Assembly (NCBI GenBank): GCA_016178305.1
Contig: JACOTM010000041.1
Span: 1 to 39,812 of the forward strand
DNA: 39,812 bases
Source of the DNA: Flavobacteriia bacterium
GTDB lineage: Bacteria > Bacteroidota > Bacteroidia > Flavobacteriales_D > Crocinitomicaceae
Reading direction: 5' to 3'
Part shown: piece after piece, positions 1 to 8,456 of the stretch
Numbering within the stretch: the first letter of the stretch is position 1
Layout: each line of letters starts with the position of its first letter
Notes under the pieces: generated by a model
Database searches by the model: none
What the model saw: the letters and a program-made list of their open reading frames with translations, nothing else
What the model was told of the DNA's origin: nothing
Translations under genes and position numbers: made by a program

Positions 1-246
1 GTAGCATTATTAATTGTAATTGTCGGAACAGGATTTACAGTCACCGTTCCCGACACAGAAGTGCTAGGACATCCAGCTAAAGTATATACACAAGAGTAAG
101 TTGTAGTAGAACTAGGTGTCACGGTAATAGCAGCAGTTGTTGCTCCTGTATTCCAAAGATATGTACCACCCGCAGCAGAAGGAGTGGCTGTTAAAGTTGC
201 ACTCGTACCATTGCAAACGGTAGCATTATTAATTGTAATTGTCGGA
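1..246 (-). repeat. Ig-like repeat unit with 219-bp period in the partial adhesin gene
   Basis: A 27-bp stretch at 1-27 recurs exactly at 220-246, a spacing of 219 bp or 73 codons. It encodes the start of consecutive Ig-like units (PTITINNATVCNG). Only one full unit lies inside the window, so the total copy number cannot be told. Identity falls off quickly outside the 27 bp, so this is a protein-level repeat with one well-conserved boundary. Confidence 0.75.
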
Positions 247-2024
247 GCTGCGTTTACAGTAATATTTAAAGTTGTAGTAGTTGCGCATTGACCTGGGGTT
301 GGAGTGAAAGTGTACGTTTGTGTACCCGCGGTTGCTGTGCTGACTGATGGAGACCAAGTTCCCGTAATTGCAGGAGAATTGGTTGAACTAGTTGGCAATG
401 TTGGTGCAGTAGCAAATTGACAAACGGCAGCAACAGGATTGAATGTTGGAGTAGGAGAAGCTGTCACCATGAAGCAAACAGTAGTGTCATAAGTACATCC
501 AAAACTATCAGTCATTCTGTAAGTGTAACATTGTGATCCTGTTGTTGTTGGTAATACTGTAATATTGTTACCACTTGTTGATGTAATAGTTGAATTTGCT
601 GTCCAATTTTGAGTAGAAACTGCAGGTGTATATGTTAATTGGTTCGCAGGAGTTAAACCTGAAAAATCTACTGACCAACCAAAAATATATCCATTATCAC
701 TACCTAAATTATCTAAAATTGTAATTGTCCAATCCCCATTTACTTGACATCCAACTAATCCTGAAAATGATTGAATTGGTAAGTAATTTGTAGCTGGCAA
801 CATTACACTACATCCAATGGAAGCAGCAGCCGTGTTCATTGTTTGTGATGCAGAACTAGTGAAACAATAGTTTGCTCCTGTTCCTGCAATACTTGGGGTA
901 GCGTCATTATCAACAGGTGTTCCTAAATATTCACATCCTGTGTTATCACTACTTGAATAATCTAACAATGTAACTGTCTGCCCAGTTGGACAAGTAATAG
1001 TAATATCTAAATCACCTAAATAGGAATGTTCCATATTCATACAGATAGAGGCAATTTGATTTGCATTTGTGATAGTTTGTCCTGAAGAATAGCAGCTAAT
1101 AGTTGTTGAAGTTGTGTATGCTGTACCAGTACCATCAGGAAGATAAACAGTCCCACCTACAGGCGGAGTACAATCTTCAGTATATGGAACAGGAGTCACT
1201 ACTCCATTAATCGTATTTGTTTGTCCAAGGCATATTGATGCCTGTGTTGCCCCAGTACCTGTAAAATGAGGTGTTGTTGATACTTCTACAACCACTTCTT
1301 GAGTGTTGGTGCTAACGCATCCACGATTATCAGTAACTACTAAATCAATATGGTAAGCTCCTTGTGTTGAAAAAGTTTGTGTGGTATTTTGAGTTGTTGG
1401 ACTGGTTGTTGTCCCTGAAGGGTTCGTAACACTCCAAGCATAAGTTGAAGTTGCACTACTTTGCGTGTAATAAGTTCCATTTTGAGGAAAAGATCCTGTT
1501 CCATTAAACGTTACAGCCTGACCTTGACAGACTTTAATAATACCAGATGTAGGTGTTATTGAAGGTGTAGAAACAGCTTGAACTAGTTGGCATGGTGTTA
1601 TACATGAAATACTTGCAACCCAACCGCCTGCTGTTGTTGCTCCATTAGATATAAACCTAAAAGTCAAACAACCTGAAGGATTTGCAGTAGTTGCTTGAAC
1701 AGTACCCACTAATGGGACATTGTTATTATATCCTCCGAGTGATGTTGCAGATGTAGAATTACCATCATAGACGTATAGTATATCTCCAGCATCAACATCA
1801 AATGTTGTAAAATTTAGACTTACTAAAGATGTTCCCGTTGGGCAAATTGTCCAAGTATAGTCTTGATTGTTACCGTATTTACCTGGTCCAGTTGTGCTTG
1901 ATCCACCACTATCGTAAAAATTTCCTGAGCATTGTGAAGAGGAACCATTAGTAGTTAAAGTGATATTTTGAGCCCAATAGCTAATTGGAAAAATAATTGA
2001 TAATATTAAAATAAAATTTTTCAT
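1..2024 (-). CDS. Giant secreted CUB/PKD/P-domain/Ig-repeat surface protein (partial, 3' end outside window)
   Basis: The minus strand is open without a stop from the ATG at 2024 to the window edge, giving at least 674 codons. The protein starts with a Sec signal peptide ending near YWAQ. A CUB-like domain follows at about residues 20-135 (ends TFRFISNG...GGWVASISC), then a PKD-like domain at about 145-240 (YAWSVTNPSG, HIDLVVTDNRGC). Next is a proprotein-convertase P-like domain at about 280-450, with MEHSYLGDLDITITCP, NGDWTITILDN and GWSVDF. After it come Ig-like repeats of the type PTITINNATVCNGTSATL. The same CUB and Ig-like modules occur in the giant protein encoded rightward from 3508, so the two are paralogs. 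The start lies 2 bp after the stop of the small gene at 2027, which implies co-transcription. A C-terminal T9SS sorting domain is expected beyond the window but cannot be seen. It is probably an exported adhesin; the ligand is unknown. Confidence 0.85.
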   Translation of the reverse strand, partial: MKNFILILSIIFPISYWAQNITLTTNGSSSQCSGNFYDSGGSSTTGPGKYGNNQDYTWTICPTGTSLVSLNFTTFDVDAGDILYVYDGNSTSATSLGGYNNNVPLVGTVQATTANPSGCLTFRFISNGATTAGGWVASISCITPCQLVQAVSTPSITPTSGIIKVCQGQAVTFNGTGSFPQNGTYYTQSSATSTYAWSVTNPSGTTTSPTTQNTTQTFSTQGAYHIDLVVTDNRGCVSTNTQEVVVEVSTTPHFTGTGATQASICLGQTNTINGVVTPVPYTEDCTPPVGGTVYLPDGTGTAYTTSTTISCYSSGQTITNANQIASICMNMEHSYLGDLDITITCPTGQTVTLLDYSSSDNTGCEYLGTPVDNDATPSIAGTGANYCFTSSASQTMNTAAASIGCSVMLPATNYLPIQSFSGLVGCQVNGDWTITILDNLGSDNGYIFGWSVDFSGLTPANQLTYTPAVSTQNWTANSTITSTSGNNITVLPTTTGSQCYTYRMTDSFGCTYDTTVCFMVTASPTPTFNPVAAVCQFATAPTLPTSSTNSPAITGTWSPSVSTATAGTQTYTFTPTPGQCATTTTLNITVNAAPTITINNATVCNGTSATLTATPSAAGGTYLWNTGATTAAITVTPSSTTTYSCVYTLAGCPSTSVSGTVTVNPVPTITINNA

Positions 2025-2026
2025 AG

Positions 2027-2464
2027 TTATTTCGCCTCATTAAAATTTTTAACAATCAAATCTTCAGATTGACATACTAAAATATACTTTGTATTTCCTA
2101 TTCTGTAATATAAGGTCTGAGTTTTAGATCTTACAATATTTATGAATAGAGGATTGATTTTTTGCTCATTAAAAAGAGAAATAAATTCAGTTGGGTTGTA
2201 TAATGCAACATTTGTTCTAGAAGAATCCGCCACTTCAATAGAATTCAATATCGGATATTCATTTATTTTAGAATCATCTAATTGTTGAATTGTAAACATG
2301 TTTTCAGTTCGAAATAACAAATATTGATTTTCGTTGCTCAAAGGTGTGTTTAGAGGTAAATTTAAAAACGTATTTACAAAGCCAATGTATTTTTCGTTTT
2401 GACTTAATTGTGAATTTAAATTAAAACTTGAAATGATAATAACTATCACAAGTAGTAGTTTCAT
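2027..2464 (-). CDS. Small exported protein of unknown function, upstream partner of the leftward giant adhesin
   Basis: This is a 145-residue protein with a hydrophobic N-terminal signal peptide (MKLLLVIVIIISS, likely cleaved near NLNSQ). I do not recognise a family. The mature part is about 125 residues with alternating hydrophobic and polar residues and no Cys pair or membrane segment. It ends 2 bp before the giant gene starting at 2024, so translation is probably coupled. The same arrangement, a small exported protein directly before a giant CUB protein, occurs on the other strand at 3077-8439. The two small proteins show only a faint common pattern (a segment like F-x-I followed by I-D/E-V). 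A role in export, folding or anchoring of the adhesin is inference from position only. Confidence 0.7.
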   Translation of the reverse strand: MKLLLVIVIIISSFNLNSQLSQNEKYIGFVNTFLNLPLNTPLSNENQYLLFRTENMFTIQQLDDSKINEYPILNSIEVADSSRTNVALYNPTEFISLFNEQKINPLFINIVRSKTQTLYYRIGNTKYILVCQSEDLIVKNFNEAK

Positions 2465-3076
2465 AATTTTGTAGTATTATAGTTTATTTAGTAATTTAAT
2501 GACGCAACATTTTTAAATGAGTTGCTTAAATTGTTACGTAAAAATACATACTTCGAATGATAAATGTTAGTATATGCAAATTGATTGAATATTTAGTATA
2601 TATGACTGAATATTTTATAAAATTCAATGATAATTTAATTTTATAAAATAAATACATCAGCAACATTTTCTTAAATTTTTAACAAGTAAACTGTTTGTAT
2701 TTCACTTGTAATGTATGTTTAGTTTATGATGTTGAATTTGATGCTAAGCCAAATAATAGGTGTTTCTTAAAGTAGTTTAACAATGTTTATCGGTTTTAAT
2801 TATTTATAGCAAATTAATTTCTTTGCATTGTGATTTTTTTGTGAACAGTGTATTCACAATTGAAATAATGGAATTTTTTAAAGTGATTGACCTATAGAAC
2901 AAAAAATAAATAAATATTTTGTTTTATTCCATTGAATTTTATAATTTTACGTACGTAAATTAGAAAATGTAAACTTTAAACTGAGAAAATATGAAATATT
3001 TATTTACCTAGAGACATAATTTTTATAACTTATTTTCACCCAATAAAAAATATTTATTTAATTACTCTTCAAAAAA
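2465..3076. promoter_or_regulatory. 612-bp gene-free divergent region between two adhesin operons
   Basis: The region is very AT-rich and I see no credible gene. It must hold the start signals of both divergent operons. Symmetric sites visible by eye are two copies of the 12-bp palindrome ATTTTATAAAAT at 2612-2623 and 2638-2649 (26 bp apart), the 7-bp inverted pair TTGTGAA/TTCACAA at 2839-2845 and 2853-2859 with a 7-nt spacer, and the 14-bp palindrome TTTACGTACGTAAA at 2946-2959. No good match to TAnnTTTG was found for either gene. The palindromes are candidate operators; none is proven. Confidence 0.45.
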
Positions 3077-3496
3077 ATGAAAAAAATCCTGTTAATGATT
3101 GGGATTACCCTTTCTTTTTATTCTAATTCTCAAACTGAAATTTCAAAAAACATTCCTATTTCACCTCTAACAGAAGTGATGCTGCGAAAGTATTATTCGG
3201 AGGAAGAAATACAAAAAATAGCTTTAGTTGATGACAAGTTAATATTAATGGAATATCTGTATTCAAAATCTTTTGAAATTGTTGCTGGTCAAAATTATTC
3301 GCAAGAGCAATTCTTGAAAATAGATGTGTTAAATCTTAGGTTGCTAAGAAAACTTGATGAAGATGTTGTTGTATTTGATGAAGCTTCAGGGCTTAACATT
3401 TTACTCTATTCTTTGAATCATGTCGAAATGGGTAAAAAAAATGTTTTACCTAGTTATAAGACAAATGAAGAATATGAAAATAAATTAAATGATTAA
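3077..3496 (+). CDS. Small exported protein of unknown function, upstream partner of the rightward giant adhesin
   Basis: This 139-residue protein has a short signal peptide (MKKILLMIGITLSFYSNSQ). The mature part is acidic and helix-rich, with YYSEEEIQKIAL, EYLYSKSFEIV and RLLRKLDEDVVVFDEASG. I recall similar short proteins next to CHU_C-type proteins in other Flavobacteriales, but I cannot name a family. It lies 11 bp before the 1643-residue adhesin gene and heads the set small protein - adhesin - PorP/SprF - OmpA. The start ATG at 3077 follows an A-rich leader with no strong Shine-Dalgarno, which is usual in this phylum. Function is unknown; context suggests a role in surface display of the adhesin. 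Confidence 0.7.
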   Translation: MKKILLMIGITLSFYSNSQTEISKNIPISPLTEVMLRKYYSEEEIQKIALVDDKLILMEYLYSKSFEIVAGQNYSQEQFLKIDVLNLRLLRKLDEDVVVFDEASGLNILLYSLNHVEMGKKNVLPSYKTNEEYENKLND

Positions 3497-3507
3497 TTAA
3501 TAAAATT

Positions 3508-6500
3508 ATGAAAAAAAACATATTAATAGCTTTTTTTATTATTACTTCTAATTTTATAATTGCTCAAACATATTATGCACCTACAGCAGGGATTTTAGGT
3601 TCTTTTGCTGGCGGGTGTCCAATTGGAACAAATACAGGTACTTATGTTGATGATGGTGGAGTAGGTGGAAATTATTCAACAAATATTAATGGAGTTTACC
3701 AGACAATCTGCCCAACAAATACAGGAGAGTCAATTTCTATAACTTTTTCAAGTTTTAATATGGAAAATGGCTGGGATTATATTGTGATTGGTAATGGACC
3801 TGCTCAAAATAGCACGGCTTTTACTACTGCTCCTGCTGATGCAATGGGTTGGATTACAGGTACACCTAGTGTTCCCTTTACATATACGGCTACAAACTCT
3901 TCGGGATGTTTGACAATTCGATTAACTTCGGATTTTATAACAACCGCAGCCGGTTTTCAAGCAACAATTTCTACGGTAAATAATGGAACGGCTTTAGCGA
4001 CAGGAAATTCTGATTGTAATACTTCCAGATTTATATGTTCGAATACAGCTTTTAATGATGTTTCTTATGGACCAGGAATAGCGCCTGATGAAGCTTGTGT
4101 AAGTAGCTGTTTAACAGGTGAAGTTTATTCAAATTGGTACACTTTTACAGCTATGACAACAGGGACAATTGAATTGACAATTGCTCCTAATACAGGTACA
4201 GATGATTTTGATTTTGCAATTTTTGGACCTGGAACATCTTGTGGGGCTGCTGCCCCAGTGAAATGTTCTTTTTCTGGAGTTACAGGAAATACGGGTTTAA
4301 CAAGTACTTCATTTGATTCTTCTGAAGGTGCAGGAGGGGACGGATGGTTGTCTCCCTTGAATGTTATTGCTGGAGAAACGTATCAGTTAATGGTTAATAA
4401 TTGGTCTCCCGGTGGTGCAGGTTTTGATTTGAATTTTTCAGGTAGTGCAACAATTGGTACACCTGCTCCCGCAATCAACTCGGCATCAGTTTGTGGTACT
4501 CAAACTACAATATTAACGGCTACTCCAACTAAACCAGGTGGTGTTTATTCTTGGAGCACAGGGGAATCTACTCAGTCAATTAGTGTATCTCCAGCAGTTA
4601 CGACAACTTATACTTGTAGTTATACAATTGATGGGTGTACTAGTATTTCTTCTGGTTCAGGTACTGTGACTGTAACACCTGTTCCAACAGCTAATATTTC
4701 ATATATTGGATCCCCTTTTTGTACAACATTAGGCACACAAACTGTTGTGTTGACTGGAACAAATAGTTATACAGGAGGAGTTTTTTCTTCAACAGCTGGA
4801 TTAACGATTAATGCAGGTTCAGGACTAATAACTCCTTCATCAAGTACACAAGGGACTTATACTGTAAATTATGCTATTCCTGTAGTTGGTGCTTGTCCCT
4901 CTACAAATGTTACAACTTCCATTACGATTGATGGTACGCCTACAGCAATAGCAGGAGGAACTCAAAATATTTGTTCAACAGGAACGGCTACTGTTAGTGG
5001 AGCTTCTGCAACAAATGGTTCTATTCTTTGGACGCATAATGGTACGGGTACGCTGACAGGAGCAACAACTTTAACTCCTCAATATTCTCCTTCATTAGGT
5101 GATATAGGAAATACAGTTACTTTAACGATGACCGTTACGAGTAACAATTCTTGTGGAGGAACTGCAACTGCAATATATTCGGTACAAGTTGATCCTTTAC
5201 CAACGGCATCTGCTGGAGGAACTGCAACAATTTGTTCTAATGGAACAGTTGTCGTTTCAGGGGCTATTGCAACGAATGGAACAATTGCATGGACTGAAAA
5301 TGGTTCAGGATTTATATCTGCAAATGGAACAACAAATGCTCCAACATATTCTGCAGCTCTTGGTGATGCTGGGAATACTGTCACATTAACCATGACGGTT
5401 ACAAGTAATAATGCTTGTGCACCAGCAACAGCTTCAGCTATTTATTCCGTTATTGTTGATCCCCTTCCAACAGCCACGGCAGGAGGGACTCAAACAATTT
5501 GTCAAAATGGGATAGCTCTTATTAGTGGGGCTACATCAACAAATGGGACCATTTTATGGACACATAATGGTGCTGGTTCGATTTCAAATTCAAATACAAT
5601 TGCGCCAACTTATAATGCTGTAGCTGGTGATGCAGGAAATACAGTGACATTAACATTAACAGTTACGAGCACTAACAGTTGTGCACCTCAAACTGCAACA
5701 GCAAGTTATACAGTTAACGTAAATGCAAATCCAACATTTACTTATGTTGCTACAGATCCTACTACTTGTAATGGTACTGATGGCTCAATAAATATTCAAG
5801 GGTTAAATAATAATTCAAATTATTCTATTTCATTTACAACTCCTTTAGCTGGTACAACTCCTTTTGTCAGTGATGCTTCAGGGAATTATTTAATATCTAA
5901 TTTACCAGCATCAACATATACAATTACTAATATTACTTTAATTTCATCTGGATGCCAAAGCACAGGTGCAGTTATTAATTTAAGTAATCCAGGTGCTCCT
6001 TCATTGGTTGTTACGGATCCGATTGCAGTGTGTTCTCCGCTAACGGTTGATATCACGCTTCCTGCAACAACAGCTGGTAGTACTGGAGTTATAGGGTTGA
6101 GTTATTGGACTGATGGAGTAGCTACAATTCCATTAGGAACTCCAAATGCAATAACTACTACGGGAATTTATTATATTAAAGCAACCAATGGTATTTGTAC
6201 AGATATAAAGCCTGTAAATGTTACGGTCAATACAACACCAATACTCGTAATTACAAATCCTTCAGCTGTTTGTACACCACTTACAGTAGATATTACTTTA
6301 GCTGCAATTACCACAGGAAGTACAGGAGGAGGAACATTAAGTTATTGGACTGATGGAGCAGCTACAATTCCATTAGGAACTCCAACATCAATTGGCACTT
6401 CAGGTACATATTATATTAAAGCAGATAATATGAGTTGTGTAGATATTAAGCCAGTTATAGTAACAATTAATGCAACACCTGTTTTAGTCATTACAAATCC

Positions 6501-8439
6501 TTCAGCTGTATGCAGCCCTGCTACAGTAGATATTACTTTACCCGCAATTACCGCAGGAAGTACAGGAGGGGGAACATTAAGTTATTGGACTGATGCATCG
6601 GCTACGAGTGTTTTAGGAACACCAACATCAATTGGTATTTCAGGAACATATTATATTAAAGCAGATAATGCAAGTTGTATAGATATTAATCCCGTTGTTG
6701 TAACGATAAATTCATTGCCAACTTTAATAATCACCGATCCTGCGGCTGTTTGTTCACCATTAACAGTAGATGTTACTTTGCCGGCAATTACCGCAGGAAG
6801 TACAGGTGGAGGAACATTAAGTTATTGGACTGATGCTGGAGCTACGAGTGTTTTAGGGGTGCCGACATCAATTAGTTTGTCAGGAACATATTATATAAAG
6901 GCAGATAACTTTGGATGTGTAGATATTAAACCAGTTAATGTTCTGATTAATACATCACCTGTTTTAGTAATCACAGATCCTTTGGCTGTTTGTTCACCAT
7001 TAACAGTAGATATTACTTTACCTGCAATTACATCAGGGAGCACAGGTGGAGGAACTTTAAGTTATTGGAGCGATGCTTCTGCTACGATTGTACTAGCTGC
7101 GCCCTCAGTGATTTCAACTTCTGGTATTTATTATATTAAAACGACAACAGGTTCAGGTTGTACAGATGTCGAACCTGTAAATGTTACGATAAATATATCT
7201 CCAAACTTAACTGTCAATGACCCTGCATCTGTTTGTTCACCATTAACAGTAGATATTACTTTACCTGCAATTACCGCAGGAAGTACAGGAGGAGGAACAT
7301 TAAGTTATTGGAGTGATGCTTCTGCTACTATTGTTTTAGGAACACCAACAGCTATTAGTTCTTCAGGAATATATTATATTAAAGCAATAACAGGACAGGG
7401 TTGTTTCGATGTTCAACCAGTCAATGTGATTGTTAATTTAACACCAGATGTAGATGATATAACTGATATTCAATCATGTGATTCATTACTGTTGCCAGTG
7501 ATAACAGGAGTGAACTTGACAGGTAATGAAGCTTATTTTTTAGGGGCTAATGGTACAAGTGTTCAATATCAGGCAGGAGATTTAATTTTAAATACGGTTA
7601 ATTTAATTTATATATATGATGCAATTTCAAATTGTAGTAGTGAAGAATCTTTTTCGGTTACGATAAATTCAACAGATGACCCTACGTTTATTTTCAGTTC
7701 TTATTGTGAAGGAACAGCAAATGGGCCAACAGGTATAATCACTCCAGGTGGTAGTTTTAATTTTAATCCTTCAGTTGTTGATGGTGCTGTAATAGATCAG
7801 GTAACAGGTGTTATTTCAAACGGTGTAGGAGGAAGTTCATATTCAGTAGAATATATTACAAACGGAACTTGTCCAGATACTTTAGATTTACCGATTATTG
7901 TTTTTACAAAGCCTTCAGCACCATTGTTAAGTGCTTCAACAACTTATTGTTTGTCAGATTCAATATTTGATATGACAGCTACAAGTATAGCCGGAAATAC
8001 AATTAATTGGTATGAATCGAATAATTTAAATACGATTTTTGCTTCTGGAAATATACTAACACCAGTTGCGACAACAATGACATATAATGTAAATGAAATT
8101 TCTTCAAATTCATGTGTTAGTGATTATAGTTTAATTACAATTACAATTGAACATTGTGATGTTGTAATTCCAACTGCTTTTACACCTGATGATGATAAGA
8201 TAAATGACACTTGGGAGTTAAAATATTTAGATGTTAATTTCCCGAAAAATAGTGTGAAAATTTACAATAGATGGGGAAATATAGTATTTGAATCCAAAGA
8301 AGGTCAATATGAATTAGCTCCTTGGGATGGTAAAGTGAATGGTGAAATTCTACCAGTAGCATCATATTATTATTCAATAGAATATAATCAAGATGGTAAA
8401 GAGTCAGCAAGAGGAATTATAACAATTATTAAACAATAA
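3508..8439 (+). CDS. Giant T9SS-secreted adhesin with CUB-like, PKD/Ig repeats and gliding-motility C-terminal domain
   Basis: The product has 1643 residues. It carries a signal peptide (residues 1-20), a CUB-like domain at about 25-155 (SGCLTIRLTSDF, GFQATIST), and a second N-terminal beta-sandwich at about 165-310 (SNWYTFTAMTTGTIELTI, YQLMVNNWSPGGAGFDLNFSG). An Ig-like unit shared with the leftward adhesin follows (GVYSWSTGEST). Three PKD-like units lie at about 478-741 (TNGTILWTHNG, GDAGNTVTLTMTVTSNN) and six near-identical 80-81-residue units at about 832-1313 (AVCSPLTVDITLPAIT, GTLSYWTD, YYIKADN). The final ~90 residues match the gliding-motility-associated C-terminal domain (IPTAFTPDDDKINDTW, IYNRWGNIVFES, PWDGKVNGEILPVASYYY), a T9SS cargo signal. 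Known SprB-like proteins with this ending are moved across the outer membrane and anchored with a PorP/SprF partner, and such a gene follows 17 bp downstream. It is most likely an extracellular adhesin. Confidence 0.93.
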   Translation: MKKNILIAFFIITSNFIIAQTYYAPTAGILGSFAGGCPIGTNTGTYVDDGGVGGNYSTNINGVYQTICPTNTGESISITFSSFNMENGWDYIVIGNGPAQNSTAFTTAPADAMGWITGTPSVPFTYTATNSSGCLTIRLTSDFITTAAGFQATISTVNNGTALATGNSDCNTSRFICSNTAFNDVSYGPGIAPDEACVSSCLTGEVYSNWYTFTAMTTGTIELTIAPNTGTDDFDFAIFGPGTSCGAAAPVKCSFSGVTGNTGLTSTSFDSSEGAGGDGWLSPLNVIAGETYQLMVNNWSPGGAGFDLNFSGSATIGTPAPAINSASVCGTQTTILTATPTKPGGVYSWSTGESTQSISVSPAVTTTYTCSYTIDGCTSISSGSGTVTVTPVPTANISYIGSPFCTTLGTQTVVLTGTNSYTGGVFSSTAGLTINAGSGLITPSSSTQGTYTVNYAIPVVGACPSTNVTTSITIDGTPTAIAGGTQNICSTGTATVSGASATNGSILWTHNGTGTLTGATTLTPQYSPSLGDIGNTVTLTMTVTSNNSCGGTATAIYSVQVDPLPTASAGGTATICSNGTVVVSGAIATNGTIAWTENGSGFISANGTTNAPTYSAALGDAGNTVTLTMTVTSNNACAPATASAIYSVIVDPLPTATAGGTQTICQNGIALISGATSTNGTILWTHNGAGSISNSNTIAPTYNAVAGDAGNTVTLTLTVTSTNSCAPQTATASYTVNVNANPTFTYVATDPTTCNGTDGSINIQGLNNNSNYSISFTTPLAGTTPFVSDASGNYLISNLPASTYTITNITLISSGCQSTGAVINLSNPGAPSLVVTDPIAVCSPLTVDITLPATTAGSTGVIGLSYWTDGVATIPLGTPNAITTTGIYYIKATNGICTDIKPVNVTVNTTPILVITNPSAVCTPLTVDITLAAITTGSTGGGTLSYWTDGAATIPLGTPTSIGTSGTYYIKADNMSCVDIKPVIVTINATPVLVITNPSAVCSPATVDITLPAITAGSTGGGTLSYWTDASATSVLGTPTSIGISGTYYIKADNASCIDINPVVVTINSLPTLIITDPAAVCSPLTVDVTLPAITAGSTGGGTLSYWTDAGATSVLGVPTSISLSGTYYIKADNFGCVDIKPVNVLINTSPVLVITDPLAVCSPLTVDITLPAITSGSTGGGTLSYWSDASATIVLAAPSVISTSGIYYIKTTTGSGCTDVEPVNVTINISPNLTVNDPASVCSPLTVDITLPAITAGSTGGGTLSYWSDASATIVLGTPTAISSSGIYYIKAITGQGCFDVQPVNVIVNLTPDVDDITDIQSCDSLLLPVITGVNLTGNEAYFLGANGTSVQYQAGDLILNTVNLIYIYDAISNCSSEESFSVTINSTDDPTFIFSSYCEGTANGPTGIITPGGSFNFNPSVVDGAVIDQVTGVISNGVGGSSYSVEYITNGTCPDTLDLPIIVFTKPSAPLLSASTTYCLSDSIFDMTATSIAGNTINWYESNNLNTIFASGNILTPVATTMTYNVNEISSNSCVSDYSLITITIEHCDVVIPTAFTPDDDKINDTWELKYLDVNFPKNSVKIYNRWGNIVFESKEGQYELAPWDGKVNGEILPVASYYYSIEYNQDGKESARGIITIIKQ
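4939..5730 (+). repeat. Three tandem PKD/Ig-like units in the giant adhesin
   Basis: The units start at 4939, 5200 and 5467 with lengths of 261, 267 and 264 bp. Each begins PTA-x-AGGT-x-x-IC, has TNG(S/T)I-x-W in the middle and GD(A/I)GNTVTLT(M/L)TVTS near the end. They are clear at protein level but more diverged in DNA than the later 240-bp set, so they look older. Confidence 0.85.
6001..7446 (+). repeat. Six 240/243-bp tandem units with high DNA identity in the giant adhesin
   Basis: The units run 6001-6240, 6241-6480, 6481-6720, 6721-6960, 6961-7203 and 7204-7446. The period is exactly 80 codons for the first four and 81 for the last two, so the frame is kept. The core coding for VDITLPAIT-x-GSTGGGTLSYW is almost unchanged in DNA, including synonymous sites, in units 3 to 6. 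The unit edges (for example VLVITNP, TLIITDP, NLTVNDP) are more variable. This suggests recent duplication or gene conversion. Confidence 0.9.
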
Positions 8440-8456
8440 TTAAGGTACAAAAAATT

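Noticed and set aside
2465-3076. Invertible promoter switch between the two adhesin operons
   Set aside because: No long inverted repeats flank the region and no recombinase gene is nearby; only short palindromes are seen.
5079-5393. 104-codon minus-strand frame inside the giant adhesin
   Set aside because: It is the antisense of conserved PKD-like repeats; composition and position show it is a shadow of the real frame.
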